A DNA stretch of 35,201 bases, taken from contig CAILUH010000016.1 in NCBI GenBank assembly GCA_903837335.1, positions 1 through 35,201 of the forward strand, read 5' to 3'. Each line of letters starts with the position of its first letter. The first letter of the stretch is position 1. Shown here one piece after another: positions 8,178 through 15,479 of this stretch. A model generated the notes under the pieces. The model was given only the letters and a program-made list of their open reading frames with translations. It was not told where the DNA came from and ran no database searches. The stretch is from an uncultured beta proteobacterium. GTDB taxonomy: Bacteria > Pseudomonadota > Gammaproteobacteria > Burkholderiales > Burkholderiaceae. A program made the position numbers and the translations under genes.

Positions 8178-9242
8178 ATGCGCAAAAAATTATCTAAAAG
8201 CAATTATTTCAAGTCAATTGCCTGGTCTTTCCTGATCTTATCGATTTTATTTTATGTGAACATATTCACCTTGGGGGTAGTTCCCCAACAAGCGCAATTT
8301 ACCAATGGGGAAACTCAAACTGCATGGCGAATTCGCATTGCCCCTCAATCGGGGGTGCATAGCATTGCCAAACAATTGCAGGCTCAGGGCATTGGTGTAA
8401 ATCCGTGGTTTTTTCAACTCGCGGCCCGCGGTCTCTGGGTTGCTGGCAAATTAAAGCCCGGAACTTATTTATTTCCTCAAGGCGCTAATACTGGTCAAGT
8501 TTTATTACAAATGGCGCGGGGCGATCGGGTGCGTGAAACCCTGAGCATTATTCCAGGAATGACGATTTGGCAACTACGGGCTGCCATTGATGCTAACCCA
8601 GCCTTAGAGCATCAAACGCAAGGTTTAAATAATCAAGCATTGTTAAAGAAGTTAAATCTGAATTACTCCAGCGCCGAAGGACTTTTTTACCCAGACAAAT
8701 ATGTTTTCGATCCAGGCGAAAGTGATATTGCCATTTATCAACAGGCCGCAAGCGCAATGCAAAAACAAGTGCAGCTAGCTTGGCAGCAGCGTAATCCCCA
8801 AATTGCGGTGCCCAACCCCTATGCCTTATTAATTTTGGCCTCTATTGTTGAAAAAGAAACTGGTCAGGCGGCTGATCGTGGCCTAGTTGCAGCCGTATTT
8901 GATAATCGCTTAAAAAAGGGGATGAAGTTGCAAACTGATCCAACTGTTATCTATGGCTTAGGCCCTCAATTTGATGGGAATTTACGTAAATCAGATTTGC
9001 GGCGCGACAATCCCTACAATACTTATATGCGCCTCGGATTACCACCAACACCTATTGCTATGCCTAGTCGCGATTCGCTATTTGCAGCCGCTGGGCCCGC
9101 GAAGAGTGGGGCACTCTATTTCGTGGCTAAAGGGGATGGCAGCAGCTATTTTTCGACTTCCCTACCTGAACACGAACGGGCAGTAACCCAATATCAACGA
9201 CTACCAGCGAAAGCACCGAATTCGTCGCCTGTTAAACCTTAA
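8178..9242 (+). CDS. mltG: endolytic murein transglycosylase
   Basis: MltG cleaves nascent glycan strands in the inner-membrane leaflet and so sets peptidoglycan chain length. The 354-residue protein has one membrane anchor at about residues 13-33, then a periplasmic LysM-like region (GVHSIAKQLQAQGI, KPGTYLF). The catalytic domain contains LLILASIVEKETG, where E225 corresponds to the catalytic glutamate of E. coli MltG. LQTDPTVIYGLG and RDNPYNTY follow. The ATG at 8178 gives the expected short cytoplasmic N terminus; an in-frame start at 8130 would lie inside ygfZ. It opens the operon mltG-tmk-holB-tatD-ankyrin. Confidence 0.93.
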   Translation: MRKKLSKSNYFKSIAWSFLILSILFYVNIFTLGVVPQQAQFTNGETQTAWRIRIAPQSGVHSIAKQLQAQGIGVNPWFFQLAARGLWVAGKLKPGTYLFPQGANTGQVLLQMARGDRVRETLSIIPGMTIWQLRAAIDANPALEHQTQGLNNQALLKKLNLNYSSAEGLFYPDKYVFDPGESDIAIYQQAASAMQKQVQLAWQQRNPQIAVPNPYALLILASIVEKETGQAADRGLVAAVFDNRLKKGMKLQTDPTVIYGLGPQFDGNLRKSDLRRDNPYNTYMRLGLPPTPIAMPSRDSLFAAAGPAKSGALYFVAKGDGSSYFSTSLPEHERAVTQYQRLPAKAPNSSPVKP

Positions 9243-9271
9243 TTTTTTAGACTCTTTAATTTTTTATCCGT

Positions 9272-9904
9272 ATGCAGAATCAACCAGGATTTTTTATCAG
9301 CTTTGAAGGCATTGATGGTGCGGGAAAAAGTACGCACATTGAAGCTTATGCCAACTTTTTACGCGCCAAATTTCCAGAGCGTAAGGTACTAGTGACTCGT
9401 GAGCCTGGTGGCACATCCCTGGGGGAACAACTAAGAAAACTGCTACTCGATGCCCCAATGGATCTTGAAACGGAAGCTTTGCTGATGTTTGCAGCGCGCC
9501 GTGAGCATTTAGCCCAGATTATCGAGCCAGCCCTTGCGGCCGGAAAAATTGTGATTTCGGATCGTTTTACTGACGCTAGTTTTGCTTACCAAAGTGGGGG
9601 CAGGGGCTTAAGTATTGAAAAACTCAGCCAACTCGAACATTGGGTACAAGCCAGGGCAGGGAAGCTATTGCAGCCGAATATCACTTTCTTATTTGATTTG
9701 CCCAGCGAAGTTGCTGAAGCGCGGCGCTCACAAGCAAGGACGCCAGATAAATTTGAACGTCTAGATCTCGCCTTTTTTGAACGCGTCCGTCAGGAATATT
9801 TGCGCCGTGCAACAGCAGAACCTGAGCGTTTCCGCATCTTAGATGCACGAGACACCCCTGAGGTAATCTGGAAAAAGCTTCAAAATATCAATATAAGTAC
9901 ATGA
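9272..9904 (+). CDS. tmk: thymidylate kinase
   Basis: Tmk phosphorylates dTMP to dTDP for DNA synthesis. The 210-residue product has the P-loop [11 protein letters not shown] near residues 11-21, the DR(F/Y) motif region [18 protein letters not shown], the REPGGT motif that contacts the substrate, and the LID segment around [14 protein letters not shown]. The length is typical. It follows mltG by 29 bp, a T-rich gap without a recognisable ribosome-binding site, and precedes holB in the order common to many proteobacteria. Confidence 0.96.
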   Translation: MQNQPGFFISFEGIDGAGKSTHIEAYANFLRAKFPERKVLVTREPGGTSLGEQLRKLLLDAPMDLETEALLMFAARREHLAQIIEPALAAGKIVISDRFTDASFAYQSGGRGLSIEKLSQLEHWVQARAGKLLQPNITFLFDLPSEVAEARRSQARTPDKFERLDLAFFERVRQEYLRRATAEPERFRILDARDTPEVIWKKLQNINIST

Positions 9905-9912
9905 TTTATATA

Positions 9913-9918
9913 TATAAT
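9913..9918 (+). promoter_or_regulatory. TATAAT in an AT-only island between tmk and holB
   Basis: The 59-bp gap between tmk and holB begins with about 40 bases that are almost all A or T and include a perfect TATAAT at 9913-9918. No convincing -35 is seen at the usual distance. It may be a secondary internal promoter for holB, or an UP-like or nucleoid-protein-binding segment. Confidence 0.3.
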
Positions 9919-9963
9919 TTCATTATTAATTTTAACTATAACAAGCGCTGATGAATAAAAGCT

Positions 9964-11100
9964 ATGAGTCTTAATCAGCCCATTGCCCCTTGGCTGCAAG
10001 GACTATGGGATGAGTTACCGTTTGCTGCCTTTCCCCACGCAGTCCTTATTTATGGGCAAGCAGGCATTGGCAAATATGATTTTGCGATCCGCCTTGCCCA
10101 GGCCTTATTGTGTGAATGCGCAGAGCCCAATGTCAGCAAACCTTGCCGGCAATGTGAGGCGTGCCGCTGGTTTGCAACTGGCAATCACCCCGATTTTATG
10201 GCGCTAGTGCCTGAAATACAGCGTAAGTATTTGCCCCAAGCAGCACTGGAAGGTGGCCAAGCCGATGCGCCAGTTCGAACCGCTAAAACCCGCGATGATG
10301 AAGCCGATACGGAAGTTGCCGATAAAAAAGAAAAGCGTTTTATTGCGATCGCTGAGGCGCGCGGCGTTATCGGCTCTTTGGGGCTCGGGAGTCACCGAGG
10401 TGGTAATCGGGTGATCTTAGTTTCGCCCCTGGAGCAATTAAAACCCGATGCGGCCAATACCTTACTCAAGTCTTTAGAGGAGCCTCCACCGCAAACCATT
10501 TTTATTTTAGTGACAGCTAGACTTGATCGTGTTCTGCCAACCGTTCGCTCGCGCTGCCGCCTCTTGCAAGCACCAAAGCCTGAGCGCGCTATTGGGCTTA
10601 GTTGGCTGCAAAATAAACTCGCTACGGAAAAACTCAACGCAATATCTGCGGCTGAAGTAGAGGCCCTGTATGACGAGAATGGCGGGGCCCCATTTACTGT
10701 TTATGAAACCCTGCTAGCTAGAAGTAGTCAAGATGAAAAAGATGAGTTGATGCTGGGTGCCTTAGCCACAAAAAATTTATTACAGGGCCTAGCAAATGGT
10801 ATTCATATTGATTGGCTGGGCATTGCCGAAAAAATTCATAAAGCCCCTGTGCCGATTTTATTAACCACATTGCAACGCTGGTGTGCAGATTTACAAGGGC
10901 TTACTCAGGCGAATGCGGTGCGTTATTACCCTAAGCACGCGGAGGCCTTAAGCCTGCTAGCAAAGCAAGTACGTCTAGTAAAATTGCTCCGCTGGTGGAA
11001 ATTGTTATTACAAGCCCGGCGCCATGAAAATCATCCCCTTGCTACGCGCATACAAATGGAAGCCCTGCTGTTGCAATACCAAAATATTTTTAGCGATTGA
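9964..11100 (+). CDS. holB: DNA polymerase III subunit delta'
   Basis: The delta' subunit is part of the clamp loader that opens and loads the sliding clamp. The 378-residue product has an AAA+ fold with a P-loop-like GQAGIGK at 31-37. A zinc-binding cysteine cluster follows: C50, C52, C61, C64 and C67. Next come NTLLKSLEEPPP and the sensor region LPTVRSRCRLL. A charged insertion at about residues 92-125 (KTRDDEADTEVADKKEKR) is longer than in E. coli delta'. It follows tmk by 59 bp and precedes tatD by 27 bp; neither start has a clear ribosome-binding site. Confidence 0.93.
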   Translation: MSLNQPIAPWLQGLWDELPFAAFPHAVLIYGQAGIGKYDFAIRLAQALLCECAEPNVSKPCRQCEACRWFATGNHPDFMALVPEIQRKYLPQAALEGGQADAPVRTAKTRDDEADTEVADKKEKRFIAIAEARGVIGSLGLGSHRGGNRVILVSPLEQLKPDAANTLLKSLEEPPPQTIFILVTARLDRVLPTVRSRCRLLQAPKPERAIGLSWLQNKLATEKLNAISAAEVEALYDENGGAPFTVYETLLARSSQDEKDELMLGALATKNLLQGLANGIHIDWLGIAEKIHKAPVPILLTTLQRWCADLQGLTQANAVRYYPKHAEALSLLAKQVRLVKLLRWWKLLLQARRHENHPLATRIQMEALLLQYQNIFSD

Positions 11101-11127
11101 AATTTCAAAATAGATTGATTAACCCTG

Positions 11128-11910
11128 ATGTTTATTGATTCACATTGCCATCTCGACTTTCCAGAATATCGTGACCGTATGCCTGAAGTCTTAGCCAATA
11201 TGGCTGCAGCTGGGGTAAGTCACGCGCTGTGCATATCCGTCGACTTACCTGATTTTCCGGCTGTTAAGGCCTTAGCTGAAACCTATGCGCATTTATATGC
11301 ATCAGTCGGGGTTCATCCTGATTATGAAAACACCCCCGAACCCACTGAAAATTTCTTGGTGACAGCTGCTGAGCATCCGAAGATTATTGCTCTAGGTGAA
11401 ACGGGTTTAGATTATTACCGCAGTGGGGAGCGACCTTATGAGTCAATGGAATGGCAGCGCCAACGCTTCCGCACCCATATTCGGGCTGCCATACGCGCCA
11501 AAAAACCCCTCATTATTCATACCCGCTCTGCCTCAGAAGATACGCTACGCATTATGCAAGAGGAGGGCGCAGGGCGTGTTGGCGGGGTGATGCATTGTTT
11601 TACTGAAAGTACGGCAGTGGCACTAGCTGCCATTGAAATGGGGTTTTATATCTCTTTTTCAGGCATTGTGACCTTCAAAAACGCCAAGGATCTACAAGAA
11701 ACTTGCCGTCAGTTGCCCTTAGAACATATGCTGATTGAGACCGATTCACCCTATTTAGCTCCTGTTCCCCATCGTGGCAGGACCAATGAGCCGGCATGGG
11801 TAGCCGATGTCGGCCGTTTTATTGCAGGCCTAAAAGGGGTTCCGGTAGAGACCATAGCACAGCAAACAACAAATAATTTTTTTGATTGTTTTCAGCTAGA
11901 TAGAGCATAA
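11128..11910 (+). CDS. tatD: TatD family metal-dependent DNase
   Basis: This 260-residue TIM-barrel hydrolase has the full TatD motif set: DSHCHLDFPEY at the N terminus (metal site), ALGETGLDYYR, IIHTRSA, VMHCFTES and ETDSPYLAPVPHRGRTNEP. TatD proteins are Mg-dependent 3'-5' exonucleases implicated in DNA repair and turnover. The position after holB is the usual one for the group, and the gene may equally be called ycfH; TatD and its paralogue YcfH cannot be told apart by sequence alone. Two nucleotides separate its stop from the ankyrin gene. Confidence 0.93.
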   Translation: MFIDSHCHLDFPEYRDRMPEVLANMAAAGVSHALCISVDLPDFPAVKALAETYAHLYASVGVHPDYENTPEPTENFLVTAAEHPKIIALGETGLDYYRSGERPYESMEWQRQRFRTHIRAAIRAKKPLIIHTRSASEDTLRIMQEEGAGRVGGVMHCFTESTAVALAAIEMGFYISFSGIVTFKNAKDLQETCRQLPLEHMLIETDSPYLAPVPHRGRTNEPAWVADVGRFIAGLKGVPVETIAQQTTNNFFDCFQLDRA

Positions 11911-11912
11911 AT

Positions 11913-12665
11913 ATGCAGTTAACTATTACTAGTTTGCATTTACCTTTATTCCGGCTATTGTTTCGGCGAATAGGCTACTTAAGCTTATATTTTGCTATTG
12001 GCCTAAGTCTTCCTTTCCATTCGCTAGCGCAAACCCCAGTTTATGAGCTGGATGCCATCAAAGCGGCCAAATTTAATGATGCCAAGGGCATGGCAGCGTT
12101 GTTACGGCAAGGCCTGATTAGCCCCAATATGCGTAACGCCAAGGGAACCCCCTTACTGATGCTGGCGCTAGATGATCGCTCAACAGAGGTTATTTATCTC
12201 TTAATGGATACGCCAGGCATTGACATCGATGCCGTTAACCGTAAAGGCGAAAATGCCCTCATGATGGCTGCCATCTTTGGACTATTGCCTGAAGTGAAAT
12301 ATTTAGTTGAGAATAAGGCGGCGATCTTTAATCAACCCGGTTGGACGCCCTTGCATTACGCTGCTACTTCCGGGCAAACCGAGATAGTGGCTTATTTAAT
12401 CGAGCAGGGCGCACAAGTGAATGCCTTGTCTGAAAGCAATACAACCCCCCTAATGATGGCAGTACGTTCTGGCAATATTGAAACCGTTAGTGTTTTACTG
12501 AAGAATGGCGCCGATCTACAAATCGTCAATAACCAGGGTTTTACTGCGATTGATGTGGCAGATCTATTTGGACGCGGGGAAATTAGTGAAGGCCTTTCTA
12601 GTCGCTGGTTAAAGCTATATAAACAGAATTACACCCATATGGTGATGATGCCGCAGGGTAAGTAA
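11913..12665 (+). CDS. secreted ankyrin-repeat protein
   Basis: The 250-residue protein has a long N-terminal export signal: a basic region up to about residue 19, a hydrophobic segment at 20-36 and a likely cleavage site in SLAQ near residue 40. About five ankyrin repeats follow, between residues 48 and 225. The third and fourth have good consensus: GWTPLHYAATSGQTEIVAYL with an EQGAQVNA finger, and TTPLMMAVRSGNIETVSVLL with KNGADLQ. Ankyrin repeats bind proteins, here probably in the periplasm; the partner is unknown. It starts 2 nt after tatD, so it is the last gene of the mltG operon, which is not an obvious functional fit. Confidence 0.85.
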   Translation: MQLTITSLHLPLFRLLFRRIGYLSLYFAIGLSLPFHSLAQTPVYELDAIKAAKFNDAKGMAALLRQGLISPNMRNAKGTPLLMLALDDRSTEVIYLLMDTPGIDIDAVNRKGENALMMAAIFGLLPEVKYLVENKAAIFNQPGWTPLHYAATSGQTEIVAYLIEQGAQVNALSESNTTPLMMAVRSGNIETVSVLLKNGADLQIVNNQGFTAIDVADLFGRGEISEGLSSRWLKLYKQNYTHMVMMPQGK

Positions 12666-12692
12666 GCTGTGCCTAGGTATATCCATTATGCG

Positions 12693-12698
12693 TATAAT
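12693..12698 (+). promoter_or_regulatory. candidate -10 for the channel gene pair
   Basis: A perfect TATAAT lies in the 105-bp gap after the ankyrin gene. The -35 region is weak (TGCCTA at 12670-12675, 17-nt spacing). Transcription from about 12705 would give a leader of roughly 66 nt before the first channel ATG, without a recognisable ribosome-binding site. Confidence 0.4.
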
Positions 12699-12770
12699 CA
12701 TTATTATGTCAAATAAGAAATAGATCTCCATCTAGCCCTCATCAACCCGCTATTTTGACCACAACTACGC

Positions 12771-13274
12771 ATGCCTGAAATACTCAGTAATCTTCCTAAT
12801 ATTGCTCTTCTTTGGAATGAGATTGCCGCTGACTTAATCCGGCCTGAAATGAAGTTTTTCATTTTTGTAGCAGTGTTCGTGGTGCTCATCCATGGCATGC
12901 TCGTACTGCTGATCATGACGGCCTTTCATCAGATCAATAAACACAATATCAACCGTTATCAAAAACAAGTAGACGTCTTAGTCTATTTCTCAGTCGTTTT
13001 ATTGATCTTTGTAAGTCATTTACTAGATATCTTTATTTGGACCTATGCCATGGTTAACCTTGAGATTTTCCCAAGTGCGTTAAAAACCTTCTATTTTGCT
13101 GGCGAAATGTATACCAATTTAGACCATAATGACCCCAGCTTTAAGCTCGGACCAGAGTGGAATATGTTGCCGATTTTATTGTCATTTTCCGGCTTATTTG
13201 CAGTGGCTATATCTGGGTCAGCGCTCTATACACTCTTGGTATCTACTTTCACTAAGCCAACTAAAGATGAATAA
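12771..13274 (+). CDS. potassium-channel-family paralogue without a selectivity filter
   Basis: The 167-residue membrane protein has helices at about residues 28-52, 68-95 and 132-158, with a pore-helix-like segment between the last two (LKTFYFAGEMY). It is clearly homologous to the next gene: ILGH/VSHLLDIxxWTYA, xxxIFPxxxxTFYFAGEMY and the MLPIxxxFSGxFA helix all align. Where a potassium channel needs the T-V-G-[YF]-G filter, this protein has TNLDHNDP (residues 115-122), so normal potassium selectivity is not expected. It may be a non-conducting or regulatory subunit, or a channel for a different ion. The start is by homology with the paralogue; no ribosome-binding site is seen. Confidence 0.75.
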   Translation: MPEILSNLPNIALLWNEIAADLIRPEMKFFIFVAVFVVLIHGMLVLLIMTAFHQINKHNINRYQKQVDVLVYFSVVLLIFVSHLLDIFIWTYAMVNLEIFPSALKTFYFAGEMYTNLDHNDPSFKLGPEWNMLPILLSFSGLFAVAISGSALYTLLVSTFTKPTKDE

Positions 13275-13286
13275 AGCGCTAAATTG

Positions 13287-13838
13287 ATGGAACTACTAAA
13301 CTACCTGCCCTCGCTGACCGATTTATTTAAACAAATTTACACGGATATTGGCAACCAGCAAATCTATTGGATTTTAGTTTTTGTTGGCTTGATGCTGACT
13401 TTTCACGGCGTCTATGTACTGCTCGTAGTGATTTGTTTTAATGCCATTCGCAGTTGGTTAATCGATAACTATCGAATTGCTGGCCATTATTTTTATGGCT
13501 TTCGTTTAGCTGCTTTTATAGCGTATTTTGTGGCAATAGTACTCATCATTTTAGGGCATCTGATGGACATTGTGCTGTGGACTTACGCCCTAATCCCGCT
13601 CAATATTTTTCCCACCAATCCCGAAACTTTTTATTTTGCTGGCGAAATGTATGTCACAGTAGGCTTTGGTAGTTTTGAGCTTGCTAAGGGCTGGCGCATA
13701 CTGCCGATTGTGATTGCCTTCTCGGGCATCTTCGCTGCCTCCATGTCGGGGGCTGCTTTATTTAATATGCTGGGCAGCTTAATAAATAAGCGCGAAAGAC
13801 CCGATATCAGCGCAGATGCTAATTTGCCCGCTGCTTAA
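13287..13838 (+). CDS. three-helix potassium channel family protein (Ion_trans_2-like)
   Basis: The 183-residue protein has three membrane helices (about 25-50, 72-102 and 138-162). A pore loop lies before the last helix: NPETFYFAGEMY, then TVGFG at residues 124-128, a recognisable potassium selectivity filter (GFG variant). GWRILPIVIAFSGIFAASMSG forms the inner helix. This matches the bacterial Ion_trans_2-like proteins in which one extra helix precedes a two-helix pore module. It would assemble as a tetramer in the inner membrane. No RCK or other ligand domain is attached. ATG at 13287 is used rather than TTG at 13284. It lies 12 nt after its filterless paralogue, and its last 20 bp overlap the convergent DUF3108 gene. 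Confidence 0.78.
   Translation: MELLNYLPSLTDLFKQIYTDIGNQQIYWILVFVGLMLTFHGVYVLLVVICFNAIRSWLIDNYRIAGHYFYGFRLAAFIAYFVAIVLIILGHLMDIVLWTYALIPLNIFPTNPETFYFAGEMYVTVGFGSFELAKGWRILPIVIAFSGIFAASMSGAALFNMLGSLINKRERPDISADANLPAA
13632..13652 (+). repeat. 21-bp exact repeat between the two channel paralogues
   Basis: These bases are identical to 13092-13112, exactly 540 bp upstream, and encode the pore-helix residues YFAGEMY in both proteins. The match is most simply a remnant of the tandem duplication kept by strong selection on the pore helix, rather than a mobile repeat. Confidence 0.7.
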
Positions 13839-14769
13839 ATACCAATTCAAACACCCTACCGTTTGCCTCTAAGGTACGCACTCGACCTGGTAGCCATTCC
13901 AAATCTTTTGCCAACCAGATGTCGACCTGCCGCTTATATGGGTCAGTTGCCCTTTGAATTAAACGATAGTGCCGGACTGCTGTTTGACCTAAGGAAGGAA
14001 TCGCATCGGATTTCAACTCCTCGCCAAAACTGAGAAATTGCCACATTTCAAGCGTGTTGTAATCGACGACAGGAATTTCACGTACGACCCCTACTTCATC
14101 AATTTTGTCGCTGCCATTTAGCAACGATGCTAACTGAAACATGAGGCTGAAACGGTCTTGCGTACCGGGTAAGATATCGGGCGTAAATTCAGGCTTTTCA
14201 GTAAAAAACATTTTGCCGCCTCCCTTTTCATCACGGTCAAAACGGGAATAACGCGGCGGTTTTTCCCCGCGCTGAGTCCAATAAATAGCTGGGGCAAGCC
14301 CATATTTATCAACCACACCACGTGACTCAAAGACAAATGGTCCAACAAAGGCATACGGCACATTAATGTAAAGCCGATAACCGCCATCATTAACCACCCA
14401 ATCAACTCGCCCTGTTTGGTTTACCTGCCCATCGATAACCGCATCATAAAAAAGAGTGGCCGAGCTTGGTAAGCGAAACGCCTGCCCTTTTTGACTTACG
14501 CCGCCACCCTCTCCTTCTGTATCAGTTCCGCTAGCACTTGAACTAATGGATGAGTTACTGTCAGTTGAAAGTGGCGGCGCTAACTTTTTCTTTTGGCTAC
14601 GTTTAATTTCAATAGGCTGAATTTTTTCAACTTTAAGAACAGCTTGCAGGGGTTGCTCTTCTGGAGCAGCAAGCTGGTTGCCAAAAGAAATGAAAGGTAA
14701 TCCAGCAAATAAAATGAGATGCGCAATGATGGAAATTGCCAGCGCACCAAATAGAACTTTTAATCCCAG
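13819..14769 (-). CDS. membrane-anchored DUF3108 protein, non-canonical start (CTG proposed)
   Basis: The C-terminal two thirds is a DUF3108 domain: YDAVIDGQV, then VFESRGVVDKYGLAP, RYSRFDRDEKGGGKMFF, PGTQDRFSLMFQLAS and the closing DIWLAKDLEWLPGRVRTLE. The frame stays open upstream of the first GTG (14397) to a stop near 14799. It encodes a membrane helix (VLFGALAISIIAHLILFAGL), a basic linker (KRSQKKK) and a Ser/Gly-rich stretch, a TonB-like layout. That region has no ATG, GTG or TTG in frame. CTG at 14769 has GGAAGG 6 nt before it and would give 316 residues starting 10 nt inside the HNH gene. DUF3108 proteins are envelope proteins of unsettled function. It overlaps the second channel gene by 20 bp at its end. 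Confidence 0.65.
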   Translation of the reverse strand: MGLKVLFGALAISIIAHLILFAGLPFISFGNQLAAPEEQPLQAVLKVEKIQPIEIKRSQKKKLAPPLSTDSNSSISSSASGTDTEGEGGGVSQKGQAFRLPSSATLFYDAVIDGQVNQTGRVDWVVNDGGYRLYINVPYAFVGPFVFESRGVVDKYGLAPAIYWTQRGEKPPRYSRFDRDEKGGGKMFFTEKPEFTPDILPGTQDRFSLMFQLASLLNGSDKIDEVGVVREIPVVDYNTLEMWQFLSFGEELKSDAIPSLGQTAVRHYRLIQRATDPYKRQVDIWLAKDLEWLPGRVRTLEANGRVFELVFKQRAN

Positions 14770-15335
14770 AAGGCACCTTCCAGTAAGCGGCTTTCTTTAG
14801 GTAATTTAGCAGCCAAAAAATCCATTTGATCGGCCAAAATATTACGGCCTTTTAAAATCATATCTTCATATAAACTCGGCGTGTAGGGAGCATACAGCAA
14901 ACTCATGCCAGAACCCTCGGGGGTGCGATTCCCTTTCCGTTGATTGCAGGGGCGACAGGCGATGACTAAATTCATCCACGCATATTTGCCACCACGACTG
15001 TTGGGAATAATATGCTCGGCTTCAGCATCATTTTCTGTAACGCCCTGCCCGCAATAGGCACATAGACCGCGGTCACGCCTAAATAACTTACGTTTGGTAA
15101 TTGCAGGAATCACATCAAAAAGATTAATACGTGCTGAGCCTTTGACGGCCAGAATAGAATGCAATTCAATAATTGATTGATGACCAGTAAGGCGAGAAAT
15201 ACCGCCACGCATCACTGAAATTGGATCGCCAAGTGTCCACAGGACACTTTCATCAGCGTAATGCTTAGTCGCTTCTTCAGCATTGACCCAGCATTGGGGA
15301 ATGCCACCAGCATCTAGCTTCAAAATACTAAGCAC
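14760..15335 (-). CDS. HNH endonuclease domain protein
   Basis: The 191-residue protein has a zinc-stabilised HNH domain at about residues 88-135: C92/C95 (LCAYCG), E107-H108 (AEHIIPNSRGG), N122 (MNLVIAC) and C127/C130 with N131 (CRPCN). The N-terminal half (CWVNAEEATKHYADE, GDPISVMRGGISRL) and the C-terminal tail are conserved parts of this common chromosomal subfamily, whose role is unknown. No partner restriction or toxin gene is adjacent. The start is GTG at 15335, fixed by an AAAGGAG ribosome-binding site 5 nt upstream. A -35/-10 pair and a leader hairpin lie in front. Confidence 0.88.
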   Translation of the reverse strand: MLSILKLDAGGIPQCWVNAEEATKHYADESVLWTLGDPISVMRGGISRLTGHQSIIELHSILAVKGSARINLFDVIPAITKRKLFRRDRGLCAYCGQGVTENDAEAEHIIPNSRGGKYAWMNLVIACRPCNQRKGNRTPEGSGMSLLYAPYTPSLYEDMILKGRNILADQMDFLAAKLPKESRLLEGAFWD

Positions 15336-15363
15336 AACAGCTCCTTTCTGCGATTCGCCTGCA

Positions 15364-15381
15364 TTAAGGGTGGCCCCTTAA
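15364..15381 (-). promoter_or_regulatory. perfect hairpin in the HNH gene leader
   Basis: TTAAGGG and CCCTTAA form a perfect 7-bp stem with a 4-nt loop within the predicted 5' untranslated region, ending 28 nt upstream of the GTG. It could be an operator dyad or an RNA structure affecting translation. There is no T run after it, so a terminator is unlikely. Confidence 0.4.
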
Positions 15382-15398
15382 AACGAACCTTCACCCCT

Positions 15399-15427
15399 AT
15401 CTTACAGAAAAGTGCTAGCCCAATCAA
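15399..15427 (-). promoter_or_regulatory. promoter of the HNH-DUF3108 unit
   Basis: On the minus strand, TTGATT (15427-15422) and TAAGAT (15404-15399) are separated by exactly 17 nt. Transcription from about 15391 gives a leader of about 55 nt that contains a hairpin and a strong ribosome-binding site before the GTG start. Confidence 0.5.
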
Positions 15428-15479
15428 TTTGAGCAGTTTGCTTCCCTATTCCGCACTCTTAAAAGGGATTAAAAAAGCT

